Made by a program: the position numbers and the translations under genes. Positions 25,682-34,317 of a DNA stretch of 64,000 nucleotides are shown piece by piece. The notes beneath the pieces were generated by a model, which was not told where the DNA came from, searched no databases, and saw only the letters and a program-made list of their open reading frames with translations. This DNA comes from Flavobacterium sp. UBA7665 (GTDB taxonomy: Bacteria; Bacteroidota; Bacteroidia; Flavobacteriales; Flavobacteriaceae): the NCBI GenBank assembly GCA_002483285.1, contig DLHP01000033.1, positions 62,001 through 126,000 on the forward strand. Direction: 5' to 3'. Position 1 is the first letter of the stretch, and every line of letters begins with the position of its first letter.

Positions 25682-26890
25682 ATGAAAAAGAATCAGAAGC
25701 AAGCAGCCATCGGGTTTATCTTTATTACGATGCTTATTGATATTACGGGTTGGGGCATTATCATTCCGGTGTTGCCCAAACTCATTGAAGAACTCATCCA
25801 GGGTGACATCAGCGAAGCGGCCAAAGTTGGCGGCTGGCTTACGTTTGCTTATGCCATTACCCAATTTGTTTGTGCGCCGCTCATTGGAAATCTGAGTGAC
25901 AAATACGGCAGACGTCCTGTAATTTTGATTTCACTTTTTGGTTTTGCGCTCGACTATTTGTTCCTGTCGGTCGCGCCAACGATCGGTTGGTTGTTTGTTG
26001 GACGGATTATAGCGGGCGTTACCGGGGCGAGCATCACGACGGCATCGGCGTATATTGCTGATGTGAGTACGAATGAGAATCGCGCGAAAAATTTCGGATT
26101 GATTGGCGCTGCATTTGGAATGGGTTTTATCATCGGTCCGGTGATTGGGGGATTGTTAGGTTCTTTTGGCGCACGCGTTCCGTTTATTGCGGCGGCAGTA
26201 TTGTGTTTCCTTAACTTTTTATACGGGTTCTTTATTTTGCCTGAATCGCTAGATAAGGAACATCGGCGCGAATTCGAATGGAAACGTGCCAATCCGGTTG
26301 GAGCACTTATTAACCTGAAGAAATATCCACAACTTATCGGGCTGGTTTCGGCGATTTTTATTTTATCTGTGGGCTCGCATGCCGTGCAGAGCAATTGGAG
26401 TTATTTTACGATGTACCAATTGCATTGGGATGAAAAGCTTGTTGGGATTTCGCTGGGCGTCGTCGGGATTTTGGTGGGCGGAGTGCAAGGCGGACTGATC
26501 CGTTGGACGAGTCCCAGACTCGGCAACGAGAAGAGTATTTACCTGGGCATGGCGTTGTATGCAATTGGGATGTTCCTGTTTGCGTTTGCCACCCAAACCT
26601 GGATGATGTTTGCGTTTTTGGTGCCGTATTGTCTGGGAGGTATTGCGGGTCCGGCTTTGCAGGCGGTGGTTTCTCAGGACGTGCCTCCGTCGGAACAAGG
26701 CGAAATACAAGGGACGTTGACGAGTTTGATGAGCGCCTCGTCTATCGTCGGCCCGCCGCTCATGGCGATGATATTCTACTACTTTACCCACGAAGGCGCG
26801 CCGTTCCAGTTTGCGGGTGCACCTTTTATATTGGGCGGCGTACTCATGCTCGTGAGCGCAGTGATTGCTTATTTATCTTTTAAGAAATAA
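25682..26890 (+). CDS. MFS transporter (TetA-like drug exporter)
   Basis: A 402-residue major facilitator with 12 predicted membrane segments. The loop 2-3 signature GNLSDKYGRRPV (about residues 65-76) is a canonical MFS motif A, and the layout resembles the DHA1 tetracycline-exporter group (ITGWGIIIPVLPKL in TM1, GRIIAGVTGA in TM4). Probable proton-coupled drug or metabolite efflux in the inner membrane; the substrate is not known. The start is ATG 25682 because the longer frame passes through the REP-like element. Single gene with a bidirectional terminator after it. Confidence 0.88.
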   Translation: MKKNQKQAAIGFIFITMLIDITGWGIIIPVLPKLIEELIQGDISEAAKVGGWLTFAYAITQFVCAPLIGNLSDKYGRRPVILISLFGFALDYLFLSVAPTIGWLFVGRIIAGVTGASITTASAYIADVSTNENRAKNFGLIGAAFGMGFIIGPVIGGLLGSFGARVPFIAAAVLCFLNFLYGFFILPESLDKEHRREFEWKRANPVGALINLKKYPQLIGLVSAIFILSVGSHAVQSNWSYFTMYQLHWDEKLVGISLGVVGILVGGVQGGLIRWTSPRLGNEKSIYLGMALYAIGMFLFAFATQTWMMFAFLVPYCLGGIAGPALQAVVSQDVPPSEQGEIQGTLTSLMSASSIVGPPLMAMIFYYFTHEGAPFQFAGAPFILGGVLMLVSAVIAYLSFKK

Positions 26891-26921
26891 AAAATCCCGC
26901 TGGGTTGGCGGGATTTTTTGT
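26889..26921. terminator. Bidirectional terminator between MFS and surface-protein array
   Basis: AAAAATCCCGC-TGGGTTG-GCGGGATTTTTTG, symmetrical with A and T runs on both sides; serves the two convergent genes. Confidence 0.85.
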
Positions 26922-26926
26922 GGGTG

Positions 26927-29419
26927 TTATTCTTTGACAATCTTAAAGGTTTTGACCGAGGTTTTTGTTGTGGCTTTGACCAGGTAAATGCCTGGTGAAA
27001 GTACCGACAAATCGACTTCGGACAGCATCGCCTGGATGGGTTTTTCGTAAACCTTTTGGCCTAACACCGAGCTAATCGTGAGGTTCTCAATCGTCGTATC
27101 GTTGGACACGAACAACGTATTGGTAACCGGATTAGGTGAAAATTGAAAATGACTGAAAGCGAAATCTGCCGTCGACAAAGCGTTTACGAACTCGGTTACA
27201 CAAGGTTCGGTTACAATCGCCGGATTAAAGTCGAAGTAAATGTCTGCACTATTTGGGATGACATCACCGATGGCAAAGCCTGGTTTTGGTTTGACTTGGA
27301 ACACCACATAGCCATGTCCTATTGTTGTATTTTCTACAGAAGGCGGCAGCAGAATGCCGTTGAACTTCCAGGACAGGTTTTTGCCGACGCGTTCAAAAGT
27401 GTAGGCGTGGCTTGAAGCGACGGTTCGAACCGAAGTCTCTTCGAGCTGGTTGTCGAGGAGGTCTGCTACCGCTACGTTGATGGCGCTTGCCGTTCCGGTA
27501 TTTTCGAATCGGATCGTGTAGGTAAGATAGTCATCGGCACCAAAACCGGCATGGGCGATTTTACCGCCGTGGCTTTCGGTCTTGTCATTGGGGTCGTACG
27601 AACCAACAATGATTTGTGAAAGGATCGAGGTGTTGTTGGCTGTATTGATGTCTCCAGGCGGAATCGAAATCGACGCCACATTGGTCAACGTGTTTCCCAG
27701 CGCCACTGTAGGAATGGTTGGTACCTGAAGGCTCACATGAATCAATCGGGATTCGCCCGGCAACAGGTTGGTGAAGTCATAGGTGAATCCTGTTGGAGTG
27801 GTTGTGGTGCCCGATTGTGAGACATCGATGATAGACAACAGGTTGTCTTTTTCGAAGGTAACTGTGCCCGAGGCGATAGTCTGCGTGCCATTATTGGCAT
27901 ACCTCAAATAATTTTGGTATAGAAATCCCGGCCTTGGCGGCGCCCAAGAGTTCCATAGCATTACCTCAAGATCTACGAACGGAATCACGGTGATTGGGAA
28001 ATAATAAGTGGTGATGCCCGACGCATTGGCCACGCTTACATCGTTATAGGACGTTGCAGCAGCAAAGTGGTTCGCGTATGCCGGAAGCACTTCAAATCCC
28101 AAATCATACAAGGTAGAAGGGTTTGATTCGTATAGGAACAGCGGCTGGTTCGAACCCACATAATGCACTTCTCCGGTATTGTTGAGCTGATAGCTGAAAT
28201 TGCCCGAGTAAAAATTGGCCTCTCCCGGATCTTTGATACCGTTGGTATTGCTATCAATAAAAGCCACGAGTTGTATGCCATCATTGGTATTGAGCGAGAT
28301 TGTGGCGGTAACCGATGACGTGGGAACGTTGTTAACAAAAATATTCGCCACCGCAGACACGTAACCGTTGTTGATGTCATTTTGGGTGAGCGCATACACA
28401 CCGGTATAGGTTGTGCTGTCTGTAGCGCCTCCAGCCAAATCCTCAATCGGCCCACCCGATAGAACGGTGGATTGTGCGGCGAGTGTGATCAGGTCAATCG
28501 GGTTGCAGCCGTTATTGGTAATAGCGTAGGTGTAATTGATGATATCGCCAACATCGGTGTAGCCGTTGGTGTTGAAATCGGTGTAAACGCCCGAGATAAC
28601 GAGCGAGGAGCCGCTGATCCCATTCACAACAACGTTTGTGGGTTGCGAAGTACAGGTCCCTGTAATGTAAAAGCTGTAAAAGGTTTGAAAATCGCTTGCA
28701 GGAACGGTTAGTGTTGCCATATTCCCTTGCGGGCTAAGGCTTTGTATCGGCCCGCCGTTCATGGTATATATTACCGTTGTGCCCTCGGGCACATCGTAAA
28801 CGGTAATGCTTCCGTTGGGATTGGCGCAGGTTGGTTGTTCAACAGTGGTGGCGGGCGCCGGATAGATGCATCCCGAAGTAATGAGAATTGTCGCCGAAAC
28901 GGCACATCCAGCCTCATCGGTAACCGTGACTGTATAGGTGCCCGGCGGATTGTTGAGGATGTTAATTAGTGAGGTGGTATCGGGTAAGACAACGTTGTCG
29001 AGCTGCCAGGTGTAAGTGACATTACCGATTGCATCAAAGACCTGGGCATGCAATTCGGATGTGGGAAAATCAAGTGTTTGTTCTATCCAAACCTGCATCT
29101 GCGGAGCCAAAACCAGTTGGAAAGGCCTAATGTTTACCGTTGCGGTCACGAAGTTCTCGACACGCGCAAAAATCGTCTCGGGCTGCATTTGCATAAAATA
29201 GTTCTCAGGATCAGTAATCGGGTTGCTGTTAACTTGTGCGTCGCTTTGCGAATGATGGAAAGTAACGGTTACCTCGTTTGGATTTTCGTTGACAATCAAT
29301 GCCGCAGTATTGGAGGTCAAATCGAACATCATGTTGCCACAAAAACCGGTCAGGTCAGCAACCTGAGAATGTGCATTTAGGGTAAGTAGGAAAATGGATA
29401 GTAGTAATAATTTTTTCAT
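26927..29419 (-). CDS. T9SS surface protein, array member 1
   Basis: An 830-residue exported protein: signal peptide (1-19, ending AHSQ); Ig-like or PKD-like domains in the first 240 residues including VTYTWQLDN and GTYTVTVTDEAGC (SprB-repeat-like); DUF11-type segments with the calcium-binding-like pattern DFNTNGYTDVGD and DSNTNGIKDPGE; then a block of about 225 residues starting GSYDPNDKTESHGGK (DUF7619-like) shared by all five array genes; and a T9SS type A domain (FSPNPVTNTLFVSN ... GIYLVKATT ... FKIVKE). Last gene of the array on the minus strand. Start at ATG 29419 by signal peptide. Adhesin-like role is inference. Confidence 0.88.
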   Translation of the reverse strand: MKKLLLLSIFLLTLNAHSQVADLTGFCGNMMFDLTSNTAALIVNENPNEVTVTFHHSQSDAQVNSNPITDPENYFMQMQPETIFARVENFVTATVNIRPFQLVLAPQMQVWIEQTLDFPTSELHAQVFDAIGNVTYTWQLDNVVLPDTTSLINILNNPPGTYTVTVTDEAGCAVSATILITSGCIYPAPATTVEQPTCANPNGSITVYDVPEGTTVIYTMNGGPIQSLSPQGNMATLTVPASDFQTFYSFYITGTCTSQPTNVVVNGISGSSLVISGVYTDFNTNGYTDVGDIINYTYAITNNGCNPIDLITLAAQSTVLSGGPIEDLAGGATDSTTYTGVYALTQNDINNGYVSAVANIFVNNVPTSSVTATISLNTNDGIQLVAFIDSNTNGIKDPGEANFYSGNFSYQLNNTGEVHYVGSNQPLFLYESNPSTLYDLGFEVLPAYANHFAAATSYNDVSVANASGITTYYFPITVIPFVDLEVMLWNSWAPPRPGFLYQNYLRYANNGTQTIASGTVTFEKDNLLSIIDVSQSGTTTTPTGFTYDFTNLLPGESRLIHVSLQVPTIPTVALGNTLTNVASISIPPGDINTANNTSILSQIIVGSYDPNDKTESHGGKIAHAGFGADDYLTYTIRFENTGTASAINVAVADLLDNQLEETSVRTVASSHAYTFERVGKNLSWKFNGILLPPSVENTTIGHGYVVFQVKPKPGFAIGDVIPNSADIYFDFNPAIVTEPCVTEFVNALSTADFAFSHFQFSPNPVTNTLFVSNDTTIENLTISSVLGQKVYEKPIQAMLSEVDLSVLSPGIYLVKATTKTSVKTFKIVKE

Positions 29420-29493
29420 ACCAAAATATTTGATTACCAAATGTATAAAAATAAACGCCTCCCACAGGAGTTTGGCCATTAAGATTGAATTGT

Positions 29494-29520
29494 AAAAAAA
29501 TTCCGCAGCAAAGCGGGATT
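29494..29520 (-). terminator. Terminator of array member 2
   Basis: On the minus strand ATCCCGC-TTT-GCTGCGGAAT followed by T7, directly after the stop of the 29539-31899 gene. The stem has a mismatch. Confidence 0.6.
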
Positions 29521-29538
29521 CATCTGCGAAAAATAGTT

Positions 29539-31899
29539 TTATTCTTTTGCGATTTTAAAGGTTTTTGAAGCCGATGCCGAGGTAGCCTTAACCAGGTAAA
29601 TTCCCGTGGAGAGCGCCGATAAATCGATTGTCGTGTCAACGACATTCACCGATTGTTCAAACACCAACCGGCCCAACACCGATACAATCGTAATGGTTTT
29701 AATCGTGCTGTCGTTGCTTACTTTCAATATGTTTTTTACCGGATTCGGCGAATATTTAAAATGGTCCAAGCCAAATTCCCGGGTAGCCAAAGCATTCACA
29801 AACTCGGTCAGGCAAGGCGCTGTAACAATCGGCGGATTGAAATCAAAGTAAATGTTGGCGGTATTCGGAATCACGTCGCCTACTGCATAACCCGGTTTTG
29901 GTTTGACCCGAAAAGTGAGATAGCCTTTACCGATTGACGTGTCGGTTACCGATACCGGAAGGTTGATATTGCTGAATCTCCAGTTCAGGTTTTCGCCCGT
30001 GCGATCGAGCAGGTAGTTGTGACTCGCCCCGAGCATGCGAACAGTGGTTGGGTCGAGTGCGTCATCGAGCACATCGGTAACTGTAATGTCGAGCGCTTCG
30101 GCGTTGCCGGTATTTTCAAAATTGATGGTGTAGGTCAGGTAATCGTTGGAGGTAAACGTTGAATGTAAAATTTGTCCGTTGTGCTCTTCGGTTTTGTTGT
30201 TTGGATCGTACGAATTTCTTACGCGAACCGCCGTATAACCTTGGTTGTTATTCAATGAAATCTCATTGACATCTGGGGTGGCCGCTGCAGTGAACACAAA
30301 CAAATCATCGTTTGTTATCGTTGGAATAGGTGGGAAATAAATCGTGAACGTAATGACCCTGCGCTCGCCAGGCACCAAATTGTAATAAGTATGGGTAAAT
30401 CCGTTTGGTGTTGTTACTGTGGGTACAGAAGCGTTACTTAGGCTAAGTAAGTTGTTTTTAGTGAAAGTGAGTACGCCGGAGTCTACAGGTAGCACACCAA
30501 TATTCCATAGGGTAATCGAATAATTTTGCGACGTTCCGGGCCTTATGACGGTGTTTCCATGCACAGACACATTAACATCGCTATGCGGGATTATTGCAAT
30601 CGGGATGTAATAGTTGGTAATTCCAGATCCGGTTGCAACTGTGGCATTGACTACTGCCGTTGAGCTGTAAATGTTGCTGTACTCATTATTGACGGTAAAG
30701 CTCATGGCAATGGTATGCGCCGGATTGTTCTCATAGACAATATGGGCGTTATCGTAATCACTGCTGATATGGTGCGCAACGCCATCGACGCTGTTCGTAT
30801 AATTGATGGTTCCGAACAGGCTGTAATAACCCAATTCGTATTCGTTCGAGTCCTTGACGCCATTGTTGTTATCGTCCTGAAAGGGTATGATGCGAATACC
30901 GTCGGGCATGTGCAAAACAGTGGAATCAGAATAGTTGTTGGTTCTTATGTTTGTACCCTCGTTGCCCGAGACGGTTGCAAAATGCGTGAAGAAACCCGTA
31001 CTCGCATCGCTTGCAGTCAAAACGTAGGAGGCCGTAAAACTTGTAGTATCGGTAACACCTGCCGCCAATGAAGCGATGGTTCCGCCGCCGATGCTGAGTC
31101 CCGGACTGGTGACGGTTACATTGGTTAACGGTACACTGCCTAAATTGGTGACCGCAAACGAATAATTCACCACATCGCCTGCATCCTGAATACCGTTGGT
31201 GTTGGTGTCGGTGATGGTGCCGTCAAAGGTGAGCTTGATATTGCAATCGGCTTCGGGAATTACAAATCCGCCGAGGGCGTGATGCATGTCAAGGCCAATG
31301 TCGGACAGGATATAAGTGTAGTTGCCTGGGGCTAGATTTTCGTATATCGCCGGTTGGCCTGCGTCAGAATAAAAGGCGCCAAAGTAATCGTAATCAACCG
31401 GATTGGAACTCAGATAAATCACCCATGAACCCGAAGGCGAATAATTTGCGTCGGTTGGGAAATTGCTTAACTGCACTTTCGCAAACGGCTGCGTGCAGGT
31501 GGGCGGCTCTAAAATCGTTACCGTGGGCAAGCTTACTCCACTGAATGCATCGAAAATCTTGATATAGCCCGACGCACAGTTGTTAGGGTTCGCCACATCG
31601 CATATTTCATATCGAATAATCGCCAACTCATCGTTGTTAGCCGCGACCACCGAACCATCTGCCTGCAATTGTACGTTTGGGTTGTTGGTAGAAAGTTGCC
31701 TCAATATCACATTGGAGAGCGTAGCGGGGACGCCGTTCACGACATCATTGGCCAGTACGTTAGTAATGACCGTTTGTGGTAAGGCAGAAACGATACAACT
31801 GCCACCATCCGAAACGGCAACGATTTGCGCCAACGCATTGCTGCTGGAAAGCAATCCGATTAGGATAGACAAAAGGCGTAAAAGAGAATTCTTTTTCAT
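29539..31899 (-). CDS. T9SS surface protein, array member 2
   Basis: A 786-residue paralogue. Signal peptide 1-25 (ending ALAQ). The N-terminal part differs from members 1 and 3 (contains VITNVLANDVVNGVPATLSN, similar to members 4 and 5), then DTNTNGIQDAGD and DNNNGVKDSNE calcium-binding-like loops, the shared GYTAVRVRNSYDPNNKTEEHNG block and a T9SS type A tail (YSPNPVKNILKVSN ... GIYLVKATS ... FKIAKE). The shared block reads YDPNNKTE in place of YDPNDKTE, so it is the most diverged copy there. Its own terminator suggests separate transcription. Confidence 0.88.
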   Translation of the reverse strand: MKKNSLLRLLSILIGLLSSSNALAQIVAVSDGGSCIVSALPQTVITNVLANDVVNGVPATLSNVILRQLSTNNPNVQLQADGSVVAANNDELAIIRYEICDVANPNNCASGYIKIFDAFSGVSLPTVTILEPPTCTQPFAKVQLSNFPTDANYSPSGSWVIYLSSNPVDYDYFGAFYSDAGQPAIYENLAPGNYTYILSDIGLDMHHALGGFVIPEADCNIKLTFDGTITDTNTNGIQDAGDVVNYSFAVTNLGSVPLTNVTVTSPGLSIGGGTIASLAAGVTDTTSFTASYVLTASDASTGFFTHFATVSGNEGTNIRTNNYSDSTVLHMPDGIRIIPFQDDNNNGVKDSNEYELGYYSLFGTINYTNSVDGVAHHISSDYDNAHIVYENNPAHTIAMSFTVNNEYSNIYSSTAVVNATVATGSGITNYYIPIAIIPHSDVNVSVHGNTVIRPGTSQNYSITLWNIGVLPVDSGVLTFTKNNLLSLSNASVPTVTTPNGFTHTYYNLVPGERRVITFTIYFPPIPTITNDDLFVFTAAATPDVNEISLNNNQGYTAVRVRNSYDPNNKTEEHNGQILHSTFTSNDYLTYTINFENTGNAEALDITVTDVLDDALDPTTVRMLGASHNYLLDRTGENLNWRFSNINLPVSVTDTSIGKGYLTFRVKPKPGYAVGDVIPNTANIYFDFNPPIVTAPCLTEFVNALATREFGLDHFKYSPNPVKNILKVSNDSTIKTITIVSVLGRLVFEQSVNVVDTTIDLSALSTGIYLVKATSASASKTFKIAKE

Positions 31900-31930
31900 A
31901 AGCCGTTTAGGTTTCTTTAAAGTTAGCTAC

Positions 31931-31972
31931 AAAAAACGAAACCTGACAAAGATTAACAACTCGTCAGGTTTC
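31931..31972 (-). terminator. Terminator of array member 3
   Basis: A perfect 10-bp stem GAAACCTGAC / GTCAGGTTTC with a 15-base loop; on the minus strand it is followed by GTTTTTTG. Lies 31 bp after the stop of the 32004-34196 gene. The stem sequence differs from the other array terminators. Confidence 0.75.
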
Positions 31973-32003
31973 GGTTTTAGCGTTTGATTTGGTTGTTGCC
32001 CGA

Positions 32004-34196
32004 TTACTGCTTGGCAATCTTGATTTGTTTCTGTTGGTTTTGGGCGGTTATTTTCACCAAATAGATACCCGATGAAAGCGACGAAAAGTCAACTTCGCTA
32101 CTCAAATTATTTGCAGCCTGTTCCAACACAGTTTGGCCCAATATTGAAGTTACGGTAATCTTTTCAATGATGGTGTCGTTAGAAATCGTAAGCGTGTTTT
32201 TCACGGGATTCGGCGAATATTTAAAATGGTCGAAAGCAAACCCTTGAGTAGCCAAAGCGTTTACAAACTCGGTCACGCAGGGCTCGGTTACAATCGGCGG
32301 ATTGAAATCAAAGTAAATGCTCGCGGTATTCGGGATTACATCGCCAATGGCATAACCCGGTTTGGGTTTGACCTGGAACGACAGGTAACCGTGCCCGATA
32401 CTGGTGTTGGCCACCGATGGCGGCAGGTTGATGCCGTTGAAATGCCAGTTGAGATTTTTGCCCTCGCGCACCAACGAGTAGTCGTGGCTTGAGGTGAGCG
32501 TGCGTACCGAGGTTTCGTCGAGCTGGTCGTCGAGGATGTCGGTCACTTTTACATTTTCGGCGGCATAGGTTCCCGTATTTTCAAATCGGATGGTGTAGGT
32601 GAGGTAGTCGTCGGCCGTAAAGTTGGCATAGACAATTTTCCCGCCGTGGTTTTCTGTTTTGTCGTTCGGGTCAAATGAACCCAAGATAGGCTGGATCAAA
32701 TCGCTTTGGTTGTTCTCGGGGATGATATCGCCCTCGGGCGTAGTAATCGTTGCCGAACTGAGCAGCAATTGGCCAAGGGAAACGGTCGGAATCGTGGGAA
32801 CTTGCATCGTCACTAAAATGCTTCGTGTTTCCTGTGGTTGCAGATCAGTAAAATCAAAAGTGAAACCCGTGAGCGTAGCCACCGTTCCCGGCTGCGAGAC
32901 CCCGACCATGGTCACGGCGCTGTCATGGCTAAAAGTTAGCGTTCCAGACATGGCTTGGGTGCCGTTGTTGGTATAATAGAGACTATTTTGATAAGTGAAA
33001 CCCGGTCTTGGCGGCGTCATGAAATTGTAGAGCCCCACTGCGAGGTCGGTGTAGGGCAATGCCGTTACCGGAAAGTAGTACACCGTTACTCCCGATCCCG
33101 GCACATAAGATACGTTGCTATAGGAAGCCGTTGTCACGCTATATTGCGCGGCATATTGGATGTTTACGGTAAAACTCAAATCGTAAGAATTGGCAGGGTT
33201 CGACTCGTTGATCAGGTACGTGCCTACGGGAGCCGCCACATCGGTTAAGGTACCGCTGTCATTGATATCATAATGAAATTGCCCCAGGCCAAAATTTTGC
33301 TCGCCAACATCCGGCGAACCATTGCTGTTGGCGTCTATAAAAGCCCTGAGTAAAAAACCCTCGCTGAATACCTGCACCGTGGCCATTGCACTGGCACAGC
33401 TATTTTCAAGGAGTTCGCATACGGTATAAGTAAAGGAGTATATTCCTGCGGCGGTTCCCGGTAAAACGGTGACGGTACCATCCGCGTTAAGCGAAAATCC
33501 GGCTGGCAGGTTGTTTGATGACAACTGCACCTGGTCTGGAAAAGCGGGTGCGGTACCAATATAATCATTGTTTAATACAGAGCCGGTTGAGGTAGAATTG
33601 TCGGGGCCGGCAAGCGCCACTTCGAGCGCGTCGTTTGAGGCGTTGATCCAATTTTGCATTACGACTATTGAGGAAGAGGCCTGGCAGCCGTTGGCGTCTG
33701 TGACTACTACCGTGTAGACCCCAGGAAAGGCTGCCGGAATAGGGATAATAGGACCACCCGAAGTTTGAAATGGCGTCCCGTTCGCCTGCCATTGGTAAAC
33801 GAAAGGAGAAGCACCGTTGATTACTGATGCAATAATTTGATTGGTCGGAGTGCCAACTTGTGATAACATCAAACCCATTGCCGGTTCCAGAATCACCTGG
33901 AACTCATCGAAAGTGACGGCATTGGTTAACACATCCTGGATTCTTACGTAAATGACGGTACTCGTCATGATAAAGTAAGCCGTTGGCGGCGTGATCGCGT
34001 TGATGTCTAGAGATGCATCGGCGAACGAAGTGTAGTAAGTCACCATGGTGTTTGCGGGATCTTCGGTCACAATAAAATAAGGCTGGTGGACCGTGAGGTC
34101 TATTTCGTGTGGGCCGCAATGTATGGTTAGAGGAGGTGCTGTGGCATAAAGGTTGGTGGTAAGCACAATGAGCAAGAGGAGTAATAGTTTTTTCAT
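32004..34196 (-). CDS. T9SS surface protein, array member 3
   Basis: A 730-residue paralogue, the shortest of the five. Signal peptide 1-17 or so (MKKLLLLLLIVLTTNLYA); N-terminal Ig/SprB-like domain resembling member 1 (FVYQWQANGTP, GVYTVVVTDANGCQ); one calcium-binding-like loop DANSNGSPDVGE; the shared GSFDPNDKTENHGGK block (GSF in place of GSY); T9SS type A tail (YSPNPVKNTLTISN ... GIYLVKITA ... IKIAKQ). The start is ATG 34196 as the longer frame precedes the signal peptide by 37 residues. Confidence 0.88.
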   Translation of the reverse strand: MKKLLLLLLIVLTTNLYATAPPLTIHCGPHEIDLTVHQPYFIVTEDPANTMVTYYTSFADASLDINAITPPTAYFIMTSTVIYVRIQDVLTNAVTFDEFQVILEPAMGLMLSQVGTPTNQIIASVINGASPFVYQWQANGTPFQTSGGPIIPIPAAFPGVYTVVVTDANGCQASSSIVVMQNWINASNDALEVALAGPDNSTSTGSVLNNDYIGTAPAFPDQVQLSSNNLPAGFSLNADGTVTVLPGTAAGIYSFTYTVCELLENSCASAMATVQVFSEGFLLRAFIDANSNGSPDVGEQNFGLGQFHYDINDSGTLTDVAAPVGTYLINESNPANSYDLSFTVNIQYAAQYSVTTASYSNVSYVPGSGVTVYYFPVTALPYTDLAVGLYNFMTPPRPGFTYQNSLYYTNNGTQAMSGTLTFSHDSAVTMVGVSQPGTVATLTGFTFDFTDLQPQETRSILVTMQVPTIPTVSLGQLLLSSATITTPEGDIIPENNQSDLIQPILGSFDPNDKTENHGGKIVYANFTADDYLTYTIRFENTGTYAAENVKVTDILDDQLDETSVRTLTSSHDYSLVREGKNLNWHFNGINLPPSVANTSIGHGYLSFQVKPKPGYAIGDVIPNTASIYFDFNPPIVTEPCVTEFVNALATQGFAFDHFKYSPNPVKNTLTISNDTIIEKITVTSILGQTVLEQAANNLSSEVDFSSLSSGIYLVKITAQNQQKQIKIAKQ

Positions 34197-34266
34197 GTTT
34201 GGAAAGTTTTGATAGTCAAATATATAAAAAAATACTTCGTGAAAGTACTGGTGGATAACAAGTTGC

Positions 34267-34299
34267 AAAAAAAATCCCGCCGGTGAAAGCGGGATTTTA
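34267..34299 (-). terminator. Terminator of array member 4
   Basis: On the minus strand ATCCCGC-TTTCACC-GGCGGGATTTTTTTT. Its sequence and the adjacent ATCAAAGAAAAGAGGTTA tract are almost identical to those at 36685, pointing to a recent duplication. Confidence 0.85.
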
Positions 34300-34317
34300 G
34301 CTATCAAAGAAAAGAGG